Under the pieces are notes generated by a model that was given only the letters and a program-made list of their open reading frames with translations, was not told where the DNA came from and ran no database searches. This document shows positions 34,175 through 44,111 of a DNA stretch of 64,000 bases, piece after piece. The position numbers and the translations under genes are program-made. How positions within the stretch are numbered: position 1 is the stretch's first letter; every line of letters starts with the position of its first letter. Source of the stretch: CABYIR01 sp038103905 (GTDB taxonomy: Bacteria > Pseudomonadota > Alphaproteobacteria > Pelagibacterales > AG-422-B15); contig JAYNZW010000008.1 of NCBI GenBank assembly GCA_038103905.1, forward strand, positions 1 to 64,000. The letters run 5' to 3'.

Positions 34175-34951
34175 ATGAAAGCTGAGTCAGAAAATATCAA
34201 TGATAGCAAGCAACCAATAATTCAACATTTAATTGAATTACGTAAACGTCTTATTAAATCACTTGTCTTAATTTCCATATTATTTGTAATTTCTTATATA
34301 TTTGCAGATACAATATATAACTTCTTAGTTCAACCTTATGCTAATGCAGTTGAAGGAGAAGAAGGAAGAAGATTAATTTTTACAGCTCTTCATGAAACTT
34401 TTTTTACTTATCTAAAGGTTGCGCTTTTTGCATCATTATTTTTGTCCTTGCCATATGTATTGACACAAATTTGGATTTTCATAGCACCAGGATTATACAA
34501 AAATGAAAAGACGGTTGTCATACCTTATTTGGTTGCAACGCCATTACTTTTCTTATTAGGATCAGCTTTAGTTTATTACTTTATTATGCCTCTAGCGATT
34601 AAGTTCTTTTTATCTTTTGAATCGATAGGAGGCAATGGAGCTTTACCAATACAATTAGAAGCAAAAGTAAACGAATATTTAAGTCTAATTATGAGACTTA
34701 TTTTTGCTTTTGGGCTAAGTTTTCAGTTGCCAATATTGTTAACTTTGCTTGCAAGAGTAGGATTTGTTTCTAGTAAAGGACTTAAAAAAAACAGAAAGTT
34801 TGTAATTGTTGGTGTATTTGCAGCAGCAGCAATTTTGACTCCTCCAGATCCAATTTCGCAGATTGGACTAGGAATTCCAATACTTTTGCTTTATGAACTA
34901 TCAATATTTGCTGTTCAATTTATTGAAAAAAAAAGGGTAGAAAAAGAATAA
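34175..34951 (+). CDS. tatC: Sec-independent protein translocase TatC
   Basis: A 258-residue, six-helix membrane protein. The N-terminal IQHLIELRKRLIKSL motif is the twin-arginine signal binding region, and ALFASLFLSLPYVLTQIWIFIAPGLY is interrupted by the family motif FIAPGLY. The last loop has LTPPDPISQIGLGIP. Together with TatAB it exports folded proteins. serS follows after 3 bp. Confidence 0.95.
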   Translation: MKAESENINDSKQPIIQHLIELRKRLIKSLVLISILFVISYIFADTIYNFLVQPYANAVEGEEGRRLIFTALHETFFTYLKVALFASLFLSLPYVLTQIWIFIAPGLYKNEKTVVIPYLVATPLLFLLGSALVYYFIMPLAIKFFLSFESIGGNGALPIQLEAKVNEYLSLIMRLIFAFGLSFQLPILLTLLARVGFVSSKGLKKNRKFVIVGVFAAAAILTPPDPISQIGLGIPILLLYELSIFAVQFIEKKRVEKE

Positions 34952-34954
34952 ACA

Positions 34955-36220
34955 ATGTTTGATATTAAAAAGATTAGAGAAAATCCAGAAGATTTTGATA
35001 AATCTCTTTCTAAGAGAAATTATGATCCGATTTCAAAAGATATTTTAGATCTTGATAAAAAAAATAGAGATCTGATTGCTGATCTTCAGTCTATTCAAGA
35101 AGAAAGAAATCTAAAGTCAAAAAAAATTGGCGAACTTTCTGCTTCAGGACAAGGAACAGAAGCTTCAAAACTAAAGGATGAAGTTTCAAGCCTAAAATCA
35201 AGGATGCAAGATTTAGAATCTGCTCAGAAAGATGCCCAGGATGCTTTGAATAATGTTCTGGCTAGAATACCCAATCTTCCTCATGAAACTGTTCCAGTTG
35301 GAGATGAGTCAAAAAATAAAGAAATTAAATTAATTGGTAATAAAAAAGATTTCAATTTCGAGCTTAAAGAGCACTTTGATATTGGAGAGGACCTAGGACT
35401 AATGAGTTTTGAGGATGCAGCAAATATTTCTGGTGCTAGATTTGTAATACAAAAGGGAATGCTATCAAAACTAGAGAGATCTATATCTAATTTTATGTTA
35501 GACCTGCATACTCTAGAATTTGGATATGAAGAGGTCAATGTCCCTATTCTTGTAAGAAGTGAAGCACTTTATGGAACAGGGAATCTCCCAAAGTTTGAAG
35601 AAGATCTTTTTAAAACAACAAATGATTATTTTTTAATACCTACTGCAGAAGTACCATTATCAAATTTAACTAGGGGAAAAGTATTAGATATAGCAGATTT
35701 ACCAAAAAGATTTGTATCTCATACACCATGCTTTAGATCAGAAGCTGGTGCAGCTGGCAAGGATACAAGAGGTATTATGCGTCAGCATCAATTTTATAAA
35801 GTTGAATTGGTAAGTCTTACGTCTGAAGATAAATCTGAAGATGAGCACGAAAGAATGCTCAGTTGTGCAGAAGAGGTTTTAAAAAAATTAGATCTTCATT
35901 ATAGAGTAGTAGTTTTATCCTCAGAAGATATGGGTTTTTCTGCCCAAAAAACATACGATATTGAAGTTTGGCTTCCTGGTCAAAAAGCATACAGAGAAAT
36001 ATCTAGTTGCTCCAACTGTGGAAATTTTCAAGCTAGACGAATGAATTCACGTTATAAAGATGGAAAAGCTACAAAGTTTTTGCATACATTAAATGGCTCA
36101 GGTCTCGCAGTAGGACGAACTTTGATAGCTATAATGGAGAATTATCAAAATTCTGATGGTTCAATTGAAGTCCCGAGTGCATTACAATCTTATATGAATA
36201 ATCAGAAAACTATATCTTGA
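34955..36220 (+). CDS. serS: Seryl-tRNA synthetase
   Basis: A class II synthetase of 421 residues: an N-terminal antiparallel coiled coil (about residues 30-105) that holds the long arm of tRNA-Ser, motif 2 FRSEAGAAGKDTRGIMRQHQ, TAEVPLSN for serine binding, and motif 3 GLAVGRTLIAIMENYQ. EISSCSNCGNFQARRMNSRY is the family hallmark. Normal length; embedded in the conserved tat-serS-surE run. Confidence 0.96.
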   Translation: MFDIKKIRENPEDFDKSLSKRNYDPISKDILDLDKKNRDLIADLQSIQEERNLKSKKIGELSASGQGTEASKLKDEVSSLKSRMQDLESAQKDAQDALNNVLARIPNLPHETVPVGDESKNKEIKLIGNKKDFNFELKEHFDIGEDLGLMSFEDAANISGARFVIQKGMLSKLERSISNFMLDLHTLEFGYEEVNVPILVRSEALYGTGNLPKFEEDLFKTTNDYFLIPTAEVPLSNLTRGKVLDIADLPKRFVSHTPCFRSEAGAAGKDTRGIMRQHQFYKVELVSLTSEDKSEDEHERMLSCAEEVLKKLDLHYRVVVLSSEDMGFSAQKTYDIEVWLPGQKAYREISSCSNCGNFQARRMNSRYKDGKATKFLHTLNGSGLAVGRTLIAIMENYQNSDGSIEVPSALQSYMNNQKTIS

Positions 36221-36229
36221 TTTTTGATT

Positions 36230-37042
36230 ATGTCAGGTATCGATTTAAAAAATTCTAGGATTCTAATTACCAATGACGATGGGTTTTTTTCTCCTGGAAT
36301 CCATCTCTTAAAATCGATAGTCGAAAAATTCTCCAACGATGTTTGGATTGTTGCACCTGAGTTTGAAAAGAGTGGTGCTTCACACGCCTTATCTTTCATG
36401 TCTGATTTAAATTTAAAAAAACAGGAAGAAAAAGTGTTTTCAGTTAATGGAACTCCAGGTGATTGCGTTGCTATTGGTCTTGATCAGGTTTTAAAAGACA
36501 GGCGACCAGATATAATATTATCGGGTGTTAATAGTGGTTGCAATATAGGAGAGGACACTACTTATTCGGGTACAATCGCTGGGGCAATGGAGGGAATAAT
36601 CAGAAAAGTTCCATCAATTTCAATAAGCCAGAACTATGAGTCAGGCAAAAAAAATCAAATTAAATGGGATGCGACAAATCATTTTCTGCCAGAAATTCTT
36701 GAAAAGATTTGTAAGACTGGCTGGACCGAAAATACATTTATAAATATTAATTTCCCATATTGTGAACCTAGTGACGTTAAAGGCATTGAAATCACTACGC
36801 AGGGAAACAGAGACTCTGACGATCTTATTATTTATGAAAAAGAAAGAGATGTCTTTAGATTTGGGCTAAGAAGACGTGTGGAAGAACATGGCAATAAGCT
36901 AGGTTTAACCCAAAATAAAAGGGTGTCTGGATTTATGACAGATGTTGAGGCGATAGCAAATCTCTATGTGTCGATTACCCCAATGCATATTGATTTAACG
37001 CATGAAAGCTCACTTATAAGACTTAAAGAGGCTATAAATTAA
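36230..37042 (+). CDS. surE: 5'-nucleotidase / survival protein SurE
   Basis: A 270-residue phosphatase with the metal-binding ILITNDDGFFSPG and SGVNSGCNIGEDTTYSGTIA motifs. It dephosphorylates nucleoside monophosphates. The ATG at 36230 (MSGIDLKNSRILITND) is preferred to the in-frame TTG at 36224, which overlaps the tail of serS spacing and lacks a better ribosome site. In many alphaproteobacteria pcm and a LytM peptidase follow surE; here yajC comes next. Confidence 0.92.
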   Translation: MSGIDLKNSRILITNDDGFFSPGIHLLKSIVEKFSNDVWIVAPEFEKSGASHALSFMSDLNLKKQEEKVFSVNGTPGDCVAIGLDQVLKDRRPDIILSGVNSGCNIGEDTTYSGTIAGAMEGIIRKVPSISISQNYESGKKNQIKWDATNHFLPEILEKICKTGWTENTFININFPYCEPSDVKGIEITTQGNRDSDDLIIYEKERDVFRFGLRRRVEEHGNKLGLTQNKRVSGFMTDVEAIANLYVSITPMHIDLTHESSLIRLKEAIN

Positions 37043-37107
37043 TTATAATTATTTAGTTCAAAAAATTGATCTAAGTATGTATATTGCTTAAAAAAAAGGA
37101 GTTATTT

Positions 37108-37386
37108 ATGGAACAGCTATTTGTTCAGTTAATGCCATTGTTTTTAATCTTTGCTGTTTTTTATTTTCTTCTTATCAGACCTCAGCAAAGAAGAGTAAAA
37201 GAACACAAGGCTATGGTTGCTGCAATTCAAAGAGGCGACAAAATATTAACTTCTGGTGGCATGAAGGGAAAAGTTATTAGAGTAATTAATGACTTTGATA
37301 TAGAAGTTGAAATTTCTCAGGGCGTTAATGTCACCATTGTTAAATCTACCGTGTCTGAAGTAGAAACTGCACAGCCAGTAAAATAA
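37108..37386 (+). CDS. yajC: Preprotein translocase accessory protein YajC
   Basis: A 92-residue protein with one membrane helix (LMPLFLIFAVFYFLLIRPQQ) ending in the signature RPQQRRVKEHKAMV, then a small beta domain with GDKILTSGGMKGKVI. It associates with SecDF at the Sec translocon. The start at 37108 is fixed by AAGGAG 7 bases upstream; an in-frame TTG at 37084 is upstream of that site and unlikely. secD follows after 8 bp. Confidence 0.93.
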   Translation: MEQLFVQLMPLFLIFAVFYFLLIRPQQRRVKEHKAMVAAIQRGDKILTSGGMKGKVIRVINDFDIEVEISQGVNVTIVKSTVSEVETAQPVK

Positions 37387-37394
37387 AATTATAA

Positions 37395-39002
37395 ATGCTC
37401 TATTTTTCTAGATCAAAAACAATATTAATCTTTTTGACTATTGGAATAGGCCTTTTATTTGCATCACCAAATTTTTTCAGTAAAGAGTCATTAAAAAATT
37501 TTCCAAACTTTTTTCCAAGTAAACAGGTCAACTTAGGCTTAGATTTACAAGGTGGTTCGCATTTACTATTAGAGGTTGATACAGATGTAATTATAAATGA
37601 GCGTATTGATAATTTAACGTCTGATTTGAGAAAACTTTATAGGGAGGAAAGCCTAAAGATATCAAATATAAAAATAATTGATAGCTCACTCAAGTTTAAG
37701 TCAGCTTCTACTGCACAATCAATAATCAATAAAATTAAAGACCTTTCTGTTACTGATTCTCAAAATTTGCTACAAGTTGGTTCCTCGTCAAACCTAATAG
37801 TGAGTGTGAATAATGATGACCATATAGAAATTTTATTTACGGATGAATATAAGAAACTTTTGACTATCAATGCTGTAAATCAATCATTAGAAATTGTAAG
37901 AAGAAGAATTGATGAATTAGGAACTCGAGAACCTACAATACAGAGACAGGGAACTTCAAGAATAATCATCCAAGTTCCTGGCTTGGAAGATCCTGATCAA
38001 ATTAAATCACTACTGGGACAGACTGCTAAACTCACTTTTCAATTAGTTGACCAATCTGTTGTCTTTGATCCTGAGAAACCAGATAGAGCTCCTGTTGGCT
38101 CAGAAGTTTTACCTTCGGATGATAATCCAGATTATAAATACATCGTAAAAAAGAGAGTAATGGTCGGTGGAGAAAATTTAGTTGATGCACAACCAGGATT
38201 TGATCCACAAACTAATGAACCAATTGTAACGTTTCGTTTTGATGGAATAGGAGCAAAAAAGTTTGGCAGAGTTACACAGCAAAACGTTGGAAAGCCTTTC
38301 GCTATAATACTTGATGATAGAGTAGTAAGTGCCCCAGTTATTAGAGACGCAATCTTAGGAGGTTCGGGGCAAATATCGGGCGGATTCACTTCTGATGAAG
38401 CAAATGAATTAGCAATATTACTTAGAGCTGGAGCACTTCCTGCTCCACTAATCATATTAGAAGAACGTTCTGTTGGTCCAGACTTAGGAGCTGACTCTAT
38501 AAATGCTGGAAAAATTGCAGCTATAATTGGATTTGTCGCAGTTATTTTATTTATGCTCTTCATTTATCGAACCTTTGGTTTCTTTGCTGACGTAGCTCTT
38601 ATTATAAATTTATTATTAGTATTAGGCGTTCTTACGATGTTTCAGGCAACTTTAACGTTACCTGGCATAGCAGGAATCATTCTTACTATTGGTATGGCGG
38701 TTGATGCCAATGTTCTTATTTTTGAAAGAGTAAAAGAAGAATTAAGAAATGGAAGTTCTATGATAAATTCAATAGATAATGGTTATAAGAGAGCATTATC
38801 GACAATATTGGATGCTAATATAACAACTTTAATTGCAGCAATAATTTTATTTTTTATGGCTTCTGGACCTGTTCGAGGATTTTCAATAACCCTTGCAATT
38901 GGAATTTTTACATCAGTATTTACAGCTTTTACAGTCACAAGATATTTTATTTCTCTCAGAGTTAGAAAAATGAGATCAGAAAGTGTTGGATTAAAAATAT
39001 GA
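37395..39002 (+). CDS. secD: Protein translocase subunit SecD
   Basis: A 535-residue membrane protein with an N-terminal helix, the large periplasmic P1 region starting VNLGLDLQGGSHLLLEVD, EIVRRRIDELGTREPTIQRQ, and five to six C-terminal helices with the proton-path motif GMAVDANVLIFERVKEE. It uses proton motive force to help pull proteins across the membrane. The last base triplet overlaps the secF start (ATGA). Confidence 0.96.
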   Translation: MLYFSRSKTILIFLTIGIGLLFASPNFFSKESLKNFPNFFPSKQVNLGLDLQGGSHLLLEVDTDVIINERIDNLTSDLRKLYREESLKISNIKIIDSSLKFKSASTAQSIINKIKDLSVTDSQNLLQVGSSSNLIVSVNNDDHIEILFTDEYKKLLTINAVNQSLEIVRRRIDELGTREPTIQRQGTSRIIIQVPGLEDPDQIKSLLGQTAKLTFQLVDQSVVFDPEKPDRAPVGSEVLPSDDNPDYKYIVKKRVMVGGENLVDAQPGFDPQTNEPIVTFRFDGIGAKKFGRVTQQNVGKPFAIILDDRVVSAPVIRDAILGGSGQISGGFTSDEANELAILLRAGALPAPLIILEERSVGPDLGADSINAGKIAAIIGFVAVILFMLFIYRTFGFFADVALIINLLLVLGVLTMFQATLTLPGIAGIILTIGMAVDANVLIFERVKEELRNGSSMINSIDNGYKRALSTILDANITTLIAAIILFFMASGPVRGFSITLAIGIFTSVFTAFTVTRYFISLRVRKMRSESVGLKI

Positions 39003-39931
39003 ATTTAGATTTTAGTTCAAAAAATATATCGTTTTTAAAAGTTCATATAATTGGATTTGTACTTTCATCAATATTGATTGTAGGGTCCATAATTTCATTT
39101 TTATCATTTGGATTGAATTTTGGGATTGATTTTAAGGGTGGAACTCTTATTGAGATTGAGACAAAAGAGGATATTGATATTTCGCAAATAAGAAACGCAC
39201 TAAATAACTTGTCGCTAGGAGATATTCAGATCCAAGAATTTGGATCTAAAAATGATATTTTAATACGGATCGAACAACAATCGGGTGGAGACAAAATTCA
39301 ACAAAATGTGGTTGAAATTGTAAAATCCAAATTAGACAACGATTTAGATTCTGCTGTAAATTACCGAAGAACAGAGGTAGTTGGACCTAAAGTTAGCGGC
39401 GAACTAATACAAGCTGGAACTTTAGCAATCACTTTAGCTGTATTTGCAATGTTGCTGTATATCTGGTTCAGATTTGAATGGCAATTTTCATTAGGTGCCG
39501 TATTAGCATTAATCCATGATGTAATTCTTACTATTGGCATTTTTTGTATTACACAATTAGAATTTAATCTTCCAATCATTGCCGCAATATTGACTATTGT
39601 TGGCTATTCAATGAATGATACTGTTGTAGTTTACGATAGAGTCAGAGAAAATTTAAGAAAACATAGATCACTTATAATTGAAAAGTTATTAGATTTATCA
39701 ATCAATGAAACGTTATCTCGAACAATCATAACATCAATCACTACTTTACTAGCTCTTTTATCTCTTTACATTTTTGGTGGGTCAGTAATTAAAGGCTTTA
39801 CTTTTGCAATGATTTGGGGAGTCCTTGTGGGAACATACTCATCAATTTTTGTTGCCGCGCCCTTGCTCAAATATCTAGATGTGAAAAGGGACTGGACAAG
39901 CACATCAGCAGTTGATTCGACTAGAAAATAG
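38999..39931 (+). CDS. secF: Protein translocase subunit SecF
   Basis: A 310-residue partner of SecD with six helices: FGLNFGIDFKGGTLIEIE after the first helix and VGYSMNDTVVVYDRVRE in the fourth, both hallmark motifs. ATGA overlap with secD indicates coupled translation. It ends exactly where the convergent PuuD-like gene ends. Confidence 0.96.
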   Translation: MNLDFSSKNISFLKVHIIGFVLSSILIVGSIISFLSFGLNFGIDFKGGTLIEIETKEDIDISQIRNALNNLSLGDIQIQEFGSKNDILIRIEQQSGGDKIQQNVVEIVKSKLDNDLDSAVNYRRTEVVGPKVSGELIQAGTLAITLAVFAMLLYIWFRFEWQFSLGAVLALIHDVILTIGIFCITQLEFNLPIIAAILTIVGYSMNDTVVVYDRVRENLRKHRSLIIEKLLDLSINETLSRTIITSITTLLALLSLYIFGGSVIKGFTFAMIWGVLVGTYSSIFVAAPLLKYLDVKRDWTSTSAVDSTRK

Positions 39932-40543
39932 CTAGGCTAAATTCTGTGCTGCAACCATTGCTAACAACATTGGTATTGATAGCATTGTATTAGTTCTAGA
40001 AAAGAGCATTGCTGTTCTTGCAGATTTAGCTTTTGTTTCAGCATCAGCCTCAACAATACCAAGAGCTTTTTTCTGATTTGGCCAAATTACCATCCATACA
40101 TTATAAGCCATAATAAGCGCTAGCCACATTCCAATTCCAATTGTAAGTGCTCTTGGATCATTGAAATTTGGTATTGTCAAAAGAAGCGCATTTATAGCTC
40201 CAGAGTGACCATAGTAAAGGGCTAAAGTAATTAATCCAGTAATCACTGTGGCAAGTGCAGCCCATCTAAACCAAAACAACGCAGCAGGAGCAATAACTTT
40301 TCCAATAGCAGGCTTTTGATCATCGGGAATATTCGGCATATTAGGAATTTGAACAAAATTGAAATACCAAAGAAGACCAATCCACATAACTCCAACAACA
40401 ACATGTAAATATCTAAAAATCGTTTGCCAAAAAATTAGATCAAAAGATAAATCATATGCTCTGAACATTATGATGAGCAATATCAACAGTAGTACTGTTC
40501 CAGCGATGATTGTTTTATTGAGTGATTGCAGAATACTTGCCAT
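39932..40543 (-). CDS. PuuD/Urate_ox_N-type membrane protein without the cytochrome c domain
   Basis: A 203-residue protein with about five helices. HVVVGVMWIGLLWYFNFVQ (with a conserved His in a helix), FRWAALATVITGLITLALYY and MWLALIMAYNVWMVIWPNQKKALG resemble the membrane half of PuuD, the membrane urate hydroxylase described in Agrobacterium. The cytochrome c tail that completes PuuD is absent. Proteins of this short form are widespread in marine bacteria and may not act on urate. It is convergent with secF and 56 bp upstream of... the uvrA end on the same strand. No purine genes are nearby to support urate use. Confidence 0.62.
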   Translation of the reverse strand: MASILQSLNKTIIAGTVLLLILLIIMFRAYDLSFDLIFWQTIFRYLHVVVGVMWIGLLWYFNFVQIPNMPNIPDDQKPAIGKVIAPAALFWFRWAALATVITGLITLALYYGHSGAINALLLTIPNFNDPRALTIGIGMWLALIMAYNVWMVIWPNQKKALGIVEADAETKAKSARTAMLFSRTNTMLSIPMLLAMVAAQNLA

Positions 40544-40599
40544 TTTTTTTCCTCTAAATTTATTTACGAATCTATTTGTATCAAAAAAAATTACAAAAA

Positions 40600-43422
40600 T
40601 TAAACTAAATTTTTTAAATATTGGCCTGTATAGCTTTTTTTATTCTTTTTAAGTGTTTCAGGTGTTCCACAGCCTATTATTTCACCTCCGCCATCTCCTC
40701 CTTCTGGGCCTAAATCAATTAACCAGTCGGCAGTTTTAATGACATCAAGATTATGCTCAATAACAACAATCGTATTTCCCTGTTCAACTAATATTTGTAA
40801 AACCTCTAAAAGTTTTTTTATATCATGGATATGTAATCCAGTTGTAGGTTCATCTAGAATATACAAAGTCTGGCCAGTTGCTCTTTTTGAAAGTTCTTTT
40901 GATAGTTTAATTCTTTGGGCTTCTCCACCTGATAAGGTTGTAGCTTGTTGTCCAATTTTGATATATCCAAGTCCGACGCTGTGTAACGTGCTAAGCTTAT
41001 TTTTAATTAATGGTATAGGATCAAAAAATTTCAAACCTTCATCAACAGTCATATTTAAAATATCAGAAATATTTTTATCTTTGTATTTAATTTCAAGGGT
41101 CTCACGGTTATACCTTTTACCCTCGCATTCGTCACAAGTTACATAAACATCAGGTAAAAAATGCATTTCAATTTTAATGACACCATCTCCTTCACAAGCT
41201 TCACATCTACCACCTCTTACATTAAACGAAAATCTGCCAGCTTTATATCCTCTTGCTTTTGACTCTGGCAGGCCTGCAAACCAATCTCTAATAAATGTAA
41301 AAGCTCCTGTATATGTTGCGGGATTTGACCTTGGTGTTCTACCAATAGGTGATTGATCAATATCTATTATCTTGTCTATGTTATTAATTCCTTCAACTGA
41401 CTTAAAGGAAGATGGATTAGTATTTGAGCCATTCAACTCTTTCGCGATTGCTTTATAGAGTGTATTGATTGTCAATGTTGATTTTCCACTTCCAGAAACG
41501 CCAGTTATACATGTGAGAGTTCCTAGGGGTATTTCACAGTCAACATTTTTAAGATTATTTCCTGATGCGCCTTTAATATAAATTTTCTTGTCATCTTTTG
41601 CTTTTCGTCTTTTTATTGGTACTTCGATCATCATTTTTCTTGATAAATATTGACCAGTTAAACTTTTTTTATTCTTCATGATTTCTTTTGCTGTTCCACT
41701 TGCAGTTACATGACCTCCATTGACTCCAGCTTCTGGCCCTAGATCAATTATATGATCAGCATTAATCATCGCCTCTTCATCGTGTTCAACAACAATTACA
41801 GTATTTCCAAGGTTCCGAAGCCTCTTAAGGGTTTCAAGTAGCCTAGCATTATCTCTTTGATGTAATCCAATCGAAGGTTCATCGAGTACATATAATACAC
41901 CTGTAAGACCAGAACCAATTTGAGAAGCCAATCTTATTCTTTGAGACTCTCCACCTGAAAGAGTCCCAGAGTTTCTAGATAAAGTAAGATACTCTAGACC
42001 TACATTGTTTAAAAAATTTATTCGCTCATTTAATTCTTTCAATATCCTATATGAAATTTCAATTTCTTTTTTTGAGAGATTTTTCTCAAGCTTTTGAAAC
42101 CAAACGAGAGATTCCTTGATAGACTTCTGACACAACTGACCAATATGTAGGCCATTGATTTTTACAGCTAGGGCCTCTTTTTTGAGTCTAAATCCATCAC
42201 ATTCATGACAACTGCTTTCAGTTTGATATTTTTCAATATTTGATCTCATCCAATCACTTTCAGTCTCTAAATACCTTCTTTCTAGATTGTTAACAACACC
42301 TTCAAACTCCCTATAATAAGTATATCCGTCGTCGTACTTAAATTTAACTTCATCTTCAGAACCGTAGAGAATGATGTCTTGAATTTTTTTAGAAAGTTTT
42401 TTCCATGGGGTATCAAGAGAAAATTTGAAATGTTTAGATATGCTCTCACACACTTGTCTATAATAGCTAGAAGTTGCAATTGGCCATGGAGCAATAGCTC
42501 CTTCATTTATTGAGAGATTTCTATTTGGTACAACGAGTTTTGTATCAATTGATAAATCAGTACCTATACCGTCGCACTCAGGACAAGCACCATAAGGATT
42601 GTTGAATGAAAATAAACGTGGCTCAATTTCTTCTATTGTAAAACCTGAAACTGGACAGGCAAATTTAGAAGAAAATATTTCTTCCTTTGGATCTTTACTA
42701 TTTTGTTCATAATCCTCGATTATTACGATTCCATCCGCAATATTTAATGCAGTTTCAATACTATCGGCCAACCTATTTCCAAGATCACTTGAAAGTGAAA
42801 TTCTATCTACAACAACAGATATGTCGTGCTTCTTCTTTTTATCTAAAATTGGAAGGGCATCAAACTCAAATTGATCACCGTCAATTTTTACTCTTTGAAA
42901 TCCTTTTTTTTGGAGTTCAGATAATTCTTTTTTGTATTCACCTTTCCTTCCCCTTACAATTGGCGCTAATATTAATAACTTCGATCCATCAGGTCTTGAT
43001 CTGATTCTGTCCACCATTTGAGAAACAGTTTGACTTTTTATTGGTAGTCCAGTTGATGGCGAATAAGGTATTCCAATTCTTGCATACAATAAACGAAGAT
43101 AGTCGTATATTTCAGTAACAGTTCCAACAGTTGATCTTGGGTTTTTTGATGTAGTTTTTTGTTCAATTGAAATTGCTGGACTCAAACCTTCAATTAAATC
43201 AACATCAGGTTTTTGCATCATCTGAAGAAATTGTCTGGCGTAAGCAGACAGACTTTCAACATATCTTCTTTGTCCTTCAGCATAAATTGTATCAAAGGCT
43301 AGAGATGATTTTCCTGAACCAGACAGCCCTGTAATAATTGTAAGCTTGTCCCTTGGTATCTTAACATTTATATTCTTTAAATTGTGCTCACGCGCACCCT
43401 GAATGGAAATATTTTTATTCAT
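40600..43422 (-). CDS. uvrA: Excinuclease ABC subunit A
   Basis: A 940-residue nucleotide-excision-repair ATPase with two ABC modules: Walker [15 protein letters not shown] and [14 protein letters not shown], and two signatures, [17 protein letters not shown] and [15 protein letters not shown]. The C-terminal zinc finger [19 protein letters not shown] through CDECEGKRY is intact. The first zinc site has CPVSGF where enterobacterial UvrA has CPHCGY. Length is normal. It recognises DNA damage with UvrB. It is divergent from ssb across 110 bp. Confidence 0.97.
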   Translation of the reverse strand: MNKNISIQGAREHNLKNINVKIPRDKLTIITGLSGSGKSSLAFDTIYAEGQRRYVESLSAYARQFLQMMQKPDVDLIEGLSPAISIEQKTTSKNPRSTVGTVTEIYDYLRLLYARIGIPYSPSTGLPIKSQTVSQMVDRIRSRPDGSKLLILAPIVRGRKGEYKKELSELQKKGFQRVKIDGDQFEFDALPILDKKKKHDISVVVDRISLSSDLGNRLADSIETALNIADGIVIIEDYEQNSKDPKEEIFSSKFACPVSGFTIEEIEPRLFSFNNPYGACPECDGIGTDLSIDTKLVVPNRNLSINEGAIAPWPIATSSYYRQVCESISKHFKFSLDTPWKKLSKKIQDIILYGSEDEVKFKYDDGYTYYREFEGVVNNLERRYLETESDWMRSNIEKYQTESSCHECDGFRLKKEALAVKINGLHIGQLCQKSIKESLVWFQKLEKNLSKKEIEISYRILKELNERINFLNNVGLEYLTLSRNSGTLSGGESQRIRLASQIGSGLTGVLYVLDEPSIGLHQRDNARLLETLKRLRNLGNTVIVVEHDEEAMINADHIIDLGPEAGVNGGHVTASGTAKEIMKNKKSLTGQYLSRKMMIEVPIKRRKAKDDKKIYIKGASGNNLKNVDCEIPLGTLTCITGVSGSGKSTLTINTLYKAIAKELNGSNTNPSSFKSVEGINNIDKIIDIDQSPIGRTPRSNPATYTGAFTFIRDWFAGLPESKARGYKAGRFSFNVRGGRCEACEGDGVIKIEMHFLPDVYVTCDECEGKRYNRETLEIKYKDKNISDILNMTVDEGLKFFDPIPLIKNKLSTLHSVGLGYIKIGQQATTLSGGEAQRIKLSKELSKRATGQTLYILDEPTTGLHIHDIKKLLEVLQILVEQGNTIVVIEHNLDVIKTADWLIDLGPEGGDGGGEIIGCGTPETLKKNKKSYTGQYLKNLV

Positions 43423-43532
43423 CTCAATAGTATAATTAGTTTGATTTATTAAGAGTTAAAGATAGTTGTGAATAAAATAAATATCTTTGTTTTTTTGTAT
43501 ACACCAAGATATTAAATAGTTAATTTATACAC

Positions 43533-44000
43533 ATGGCATCAAGTTTAAATAAAGTAATGCTGATTGGCAATTTAGGAGCCGATCCAATTATCAGGCAAAC
43601 TCAAGACGGAAAAAAATTAGCTCAATTAAGCCTGGCTACCTCTGAGTCATGGAAAGATAAAAATACAGGAGAGAGACGAGATAAGACCCAGTGGCATAGA
43701 ATTGTCATATTTAACGATGGTTTAGCCGGTGTTGTTGAGAATTATCTTAAAAAAGGATCTAAAATCTACATTGAGGGACAATTACAAACTAGAAAATTTA
43801 CCGATAATAATGGAGTTGAAAAATATACAACTGAGGTTGTTTTGGCAAATTATAACGGTACTTTAACTATGCTTGACAGCAGAGGTGGGTCGAATGATTT
43901 TACCAACGATACATCCTCTCAGATTGACCAGGATATGGGACAAGATAATAATTTTTCTTCATCTGATGATCTTGATATTGATGATGAAATACCCTTTTAA
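43533..44000 (+). CDS. ssb: Single-stranded DNA-binding protein
   Basis: A 155-residue SSB: an OB fold in residues 1 to about 110 (MASSLNKVMLIGNLGADPII, WHRIVIFN, YIEGQLQTRKF), then an acidic, Gly/Asn/Ser-rich linker and the partner-binding tip DDEIPF. It coats single-stranded DNA in replication and repair. Its position opposite uvrA and upstream of gyrA is common in alphaproteobacteria. Confidence 0.96.
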   Translation: MASSLNKVMLIGNLGADPIIRQTQDGKKLAQLSLATSESWKDKNTGERRDKTQWHRIVIFNDGLAGVVENYLKKGSKIYIEGQLQTRKFTDNNGVEKYTTEVVLANYNGTLTMLDSRGGSNDFTNDTSSQIDQDMGQDNNFSSSDDLDIDDEIPF

Positions 44001-44111
44001 AATGGCTTAATTTTCATTTTTCTGCTATAATTCATTAAATTATTAACTATTGAAAGTGCTGCATATTTGGCTGTTTTTAGCTAATTATTAACCATTATTT
44101 AGAGCTTAGAA

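Noticed and set aside
38132..38563. A 143-codon open frame on the minus strand inside secD
   Set aside because: Antisense shadow of secD; its composition (Ser/Pro/Ile rich) mirrors the SecD codons and no family resemblance is seen.
40739..41146. A 135-codon open frame antisense to uvrA
   Set aside because: Shadow of a highly conserved gene; Cys/Ser-rich composition comes from the reverse complement of UvrA motifs.
42595..42665. First zinc finger of UvrA seems to lack a Cys (CPVSGF instead of CPHCGY)
   Set aside because: As far as I recall this variant is usual in alphaproteobacterial UvrA, and the C-terminal zinc finger is intact, so it is not a defect of this gene.
43423..43532. Possible SOS (LexA) box between uvrA and ssb
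   Set aside because: The closest match, GTTAAAGATAGTTG, does not fit the alphaproteobacterial GTTC-N7-GTTC pattern in spacing or in the final C.
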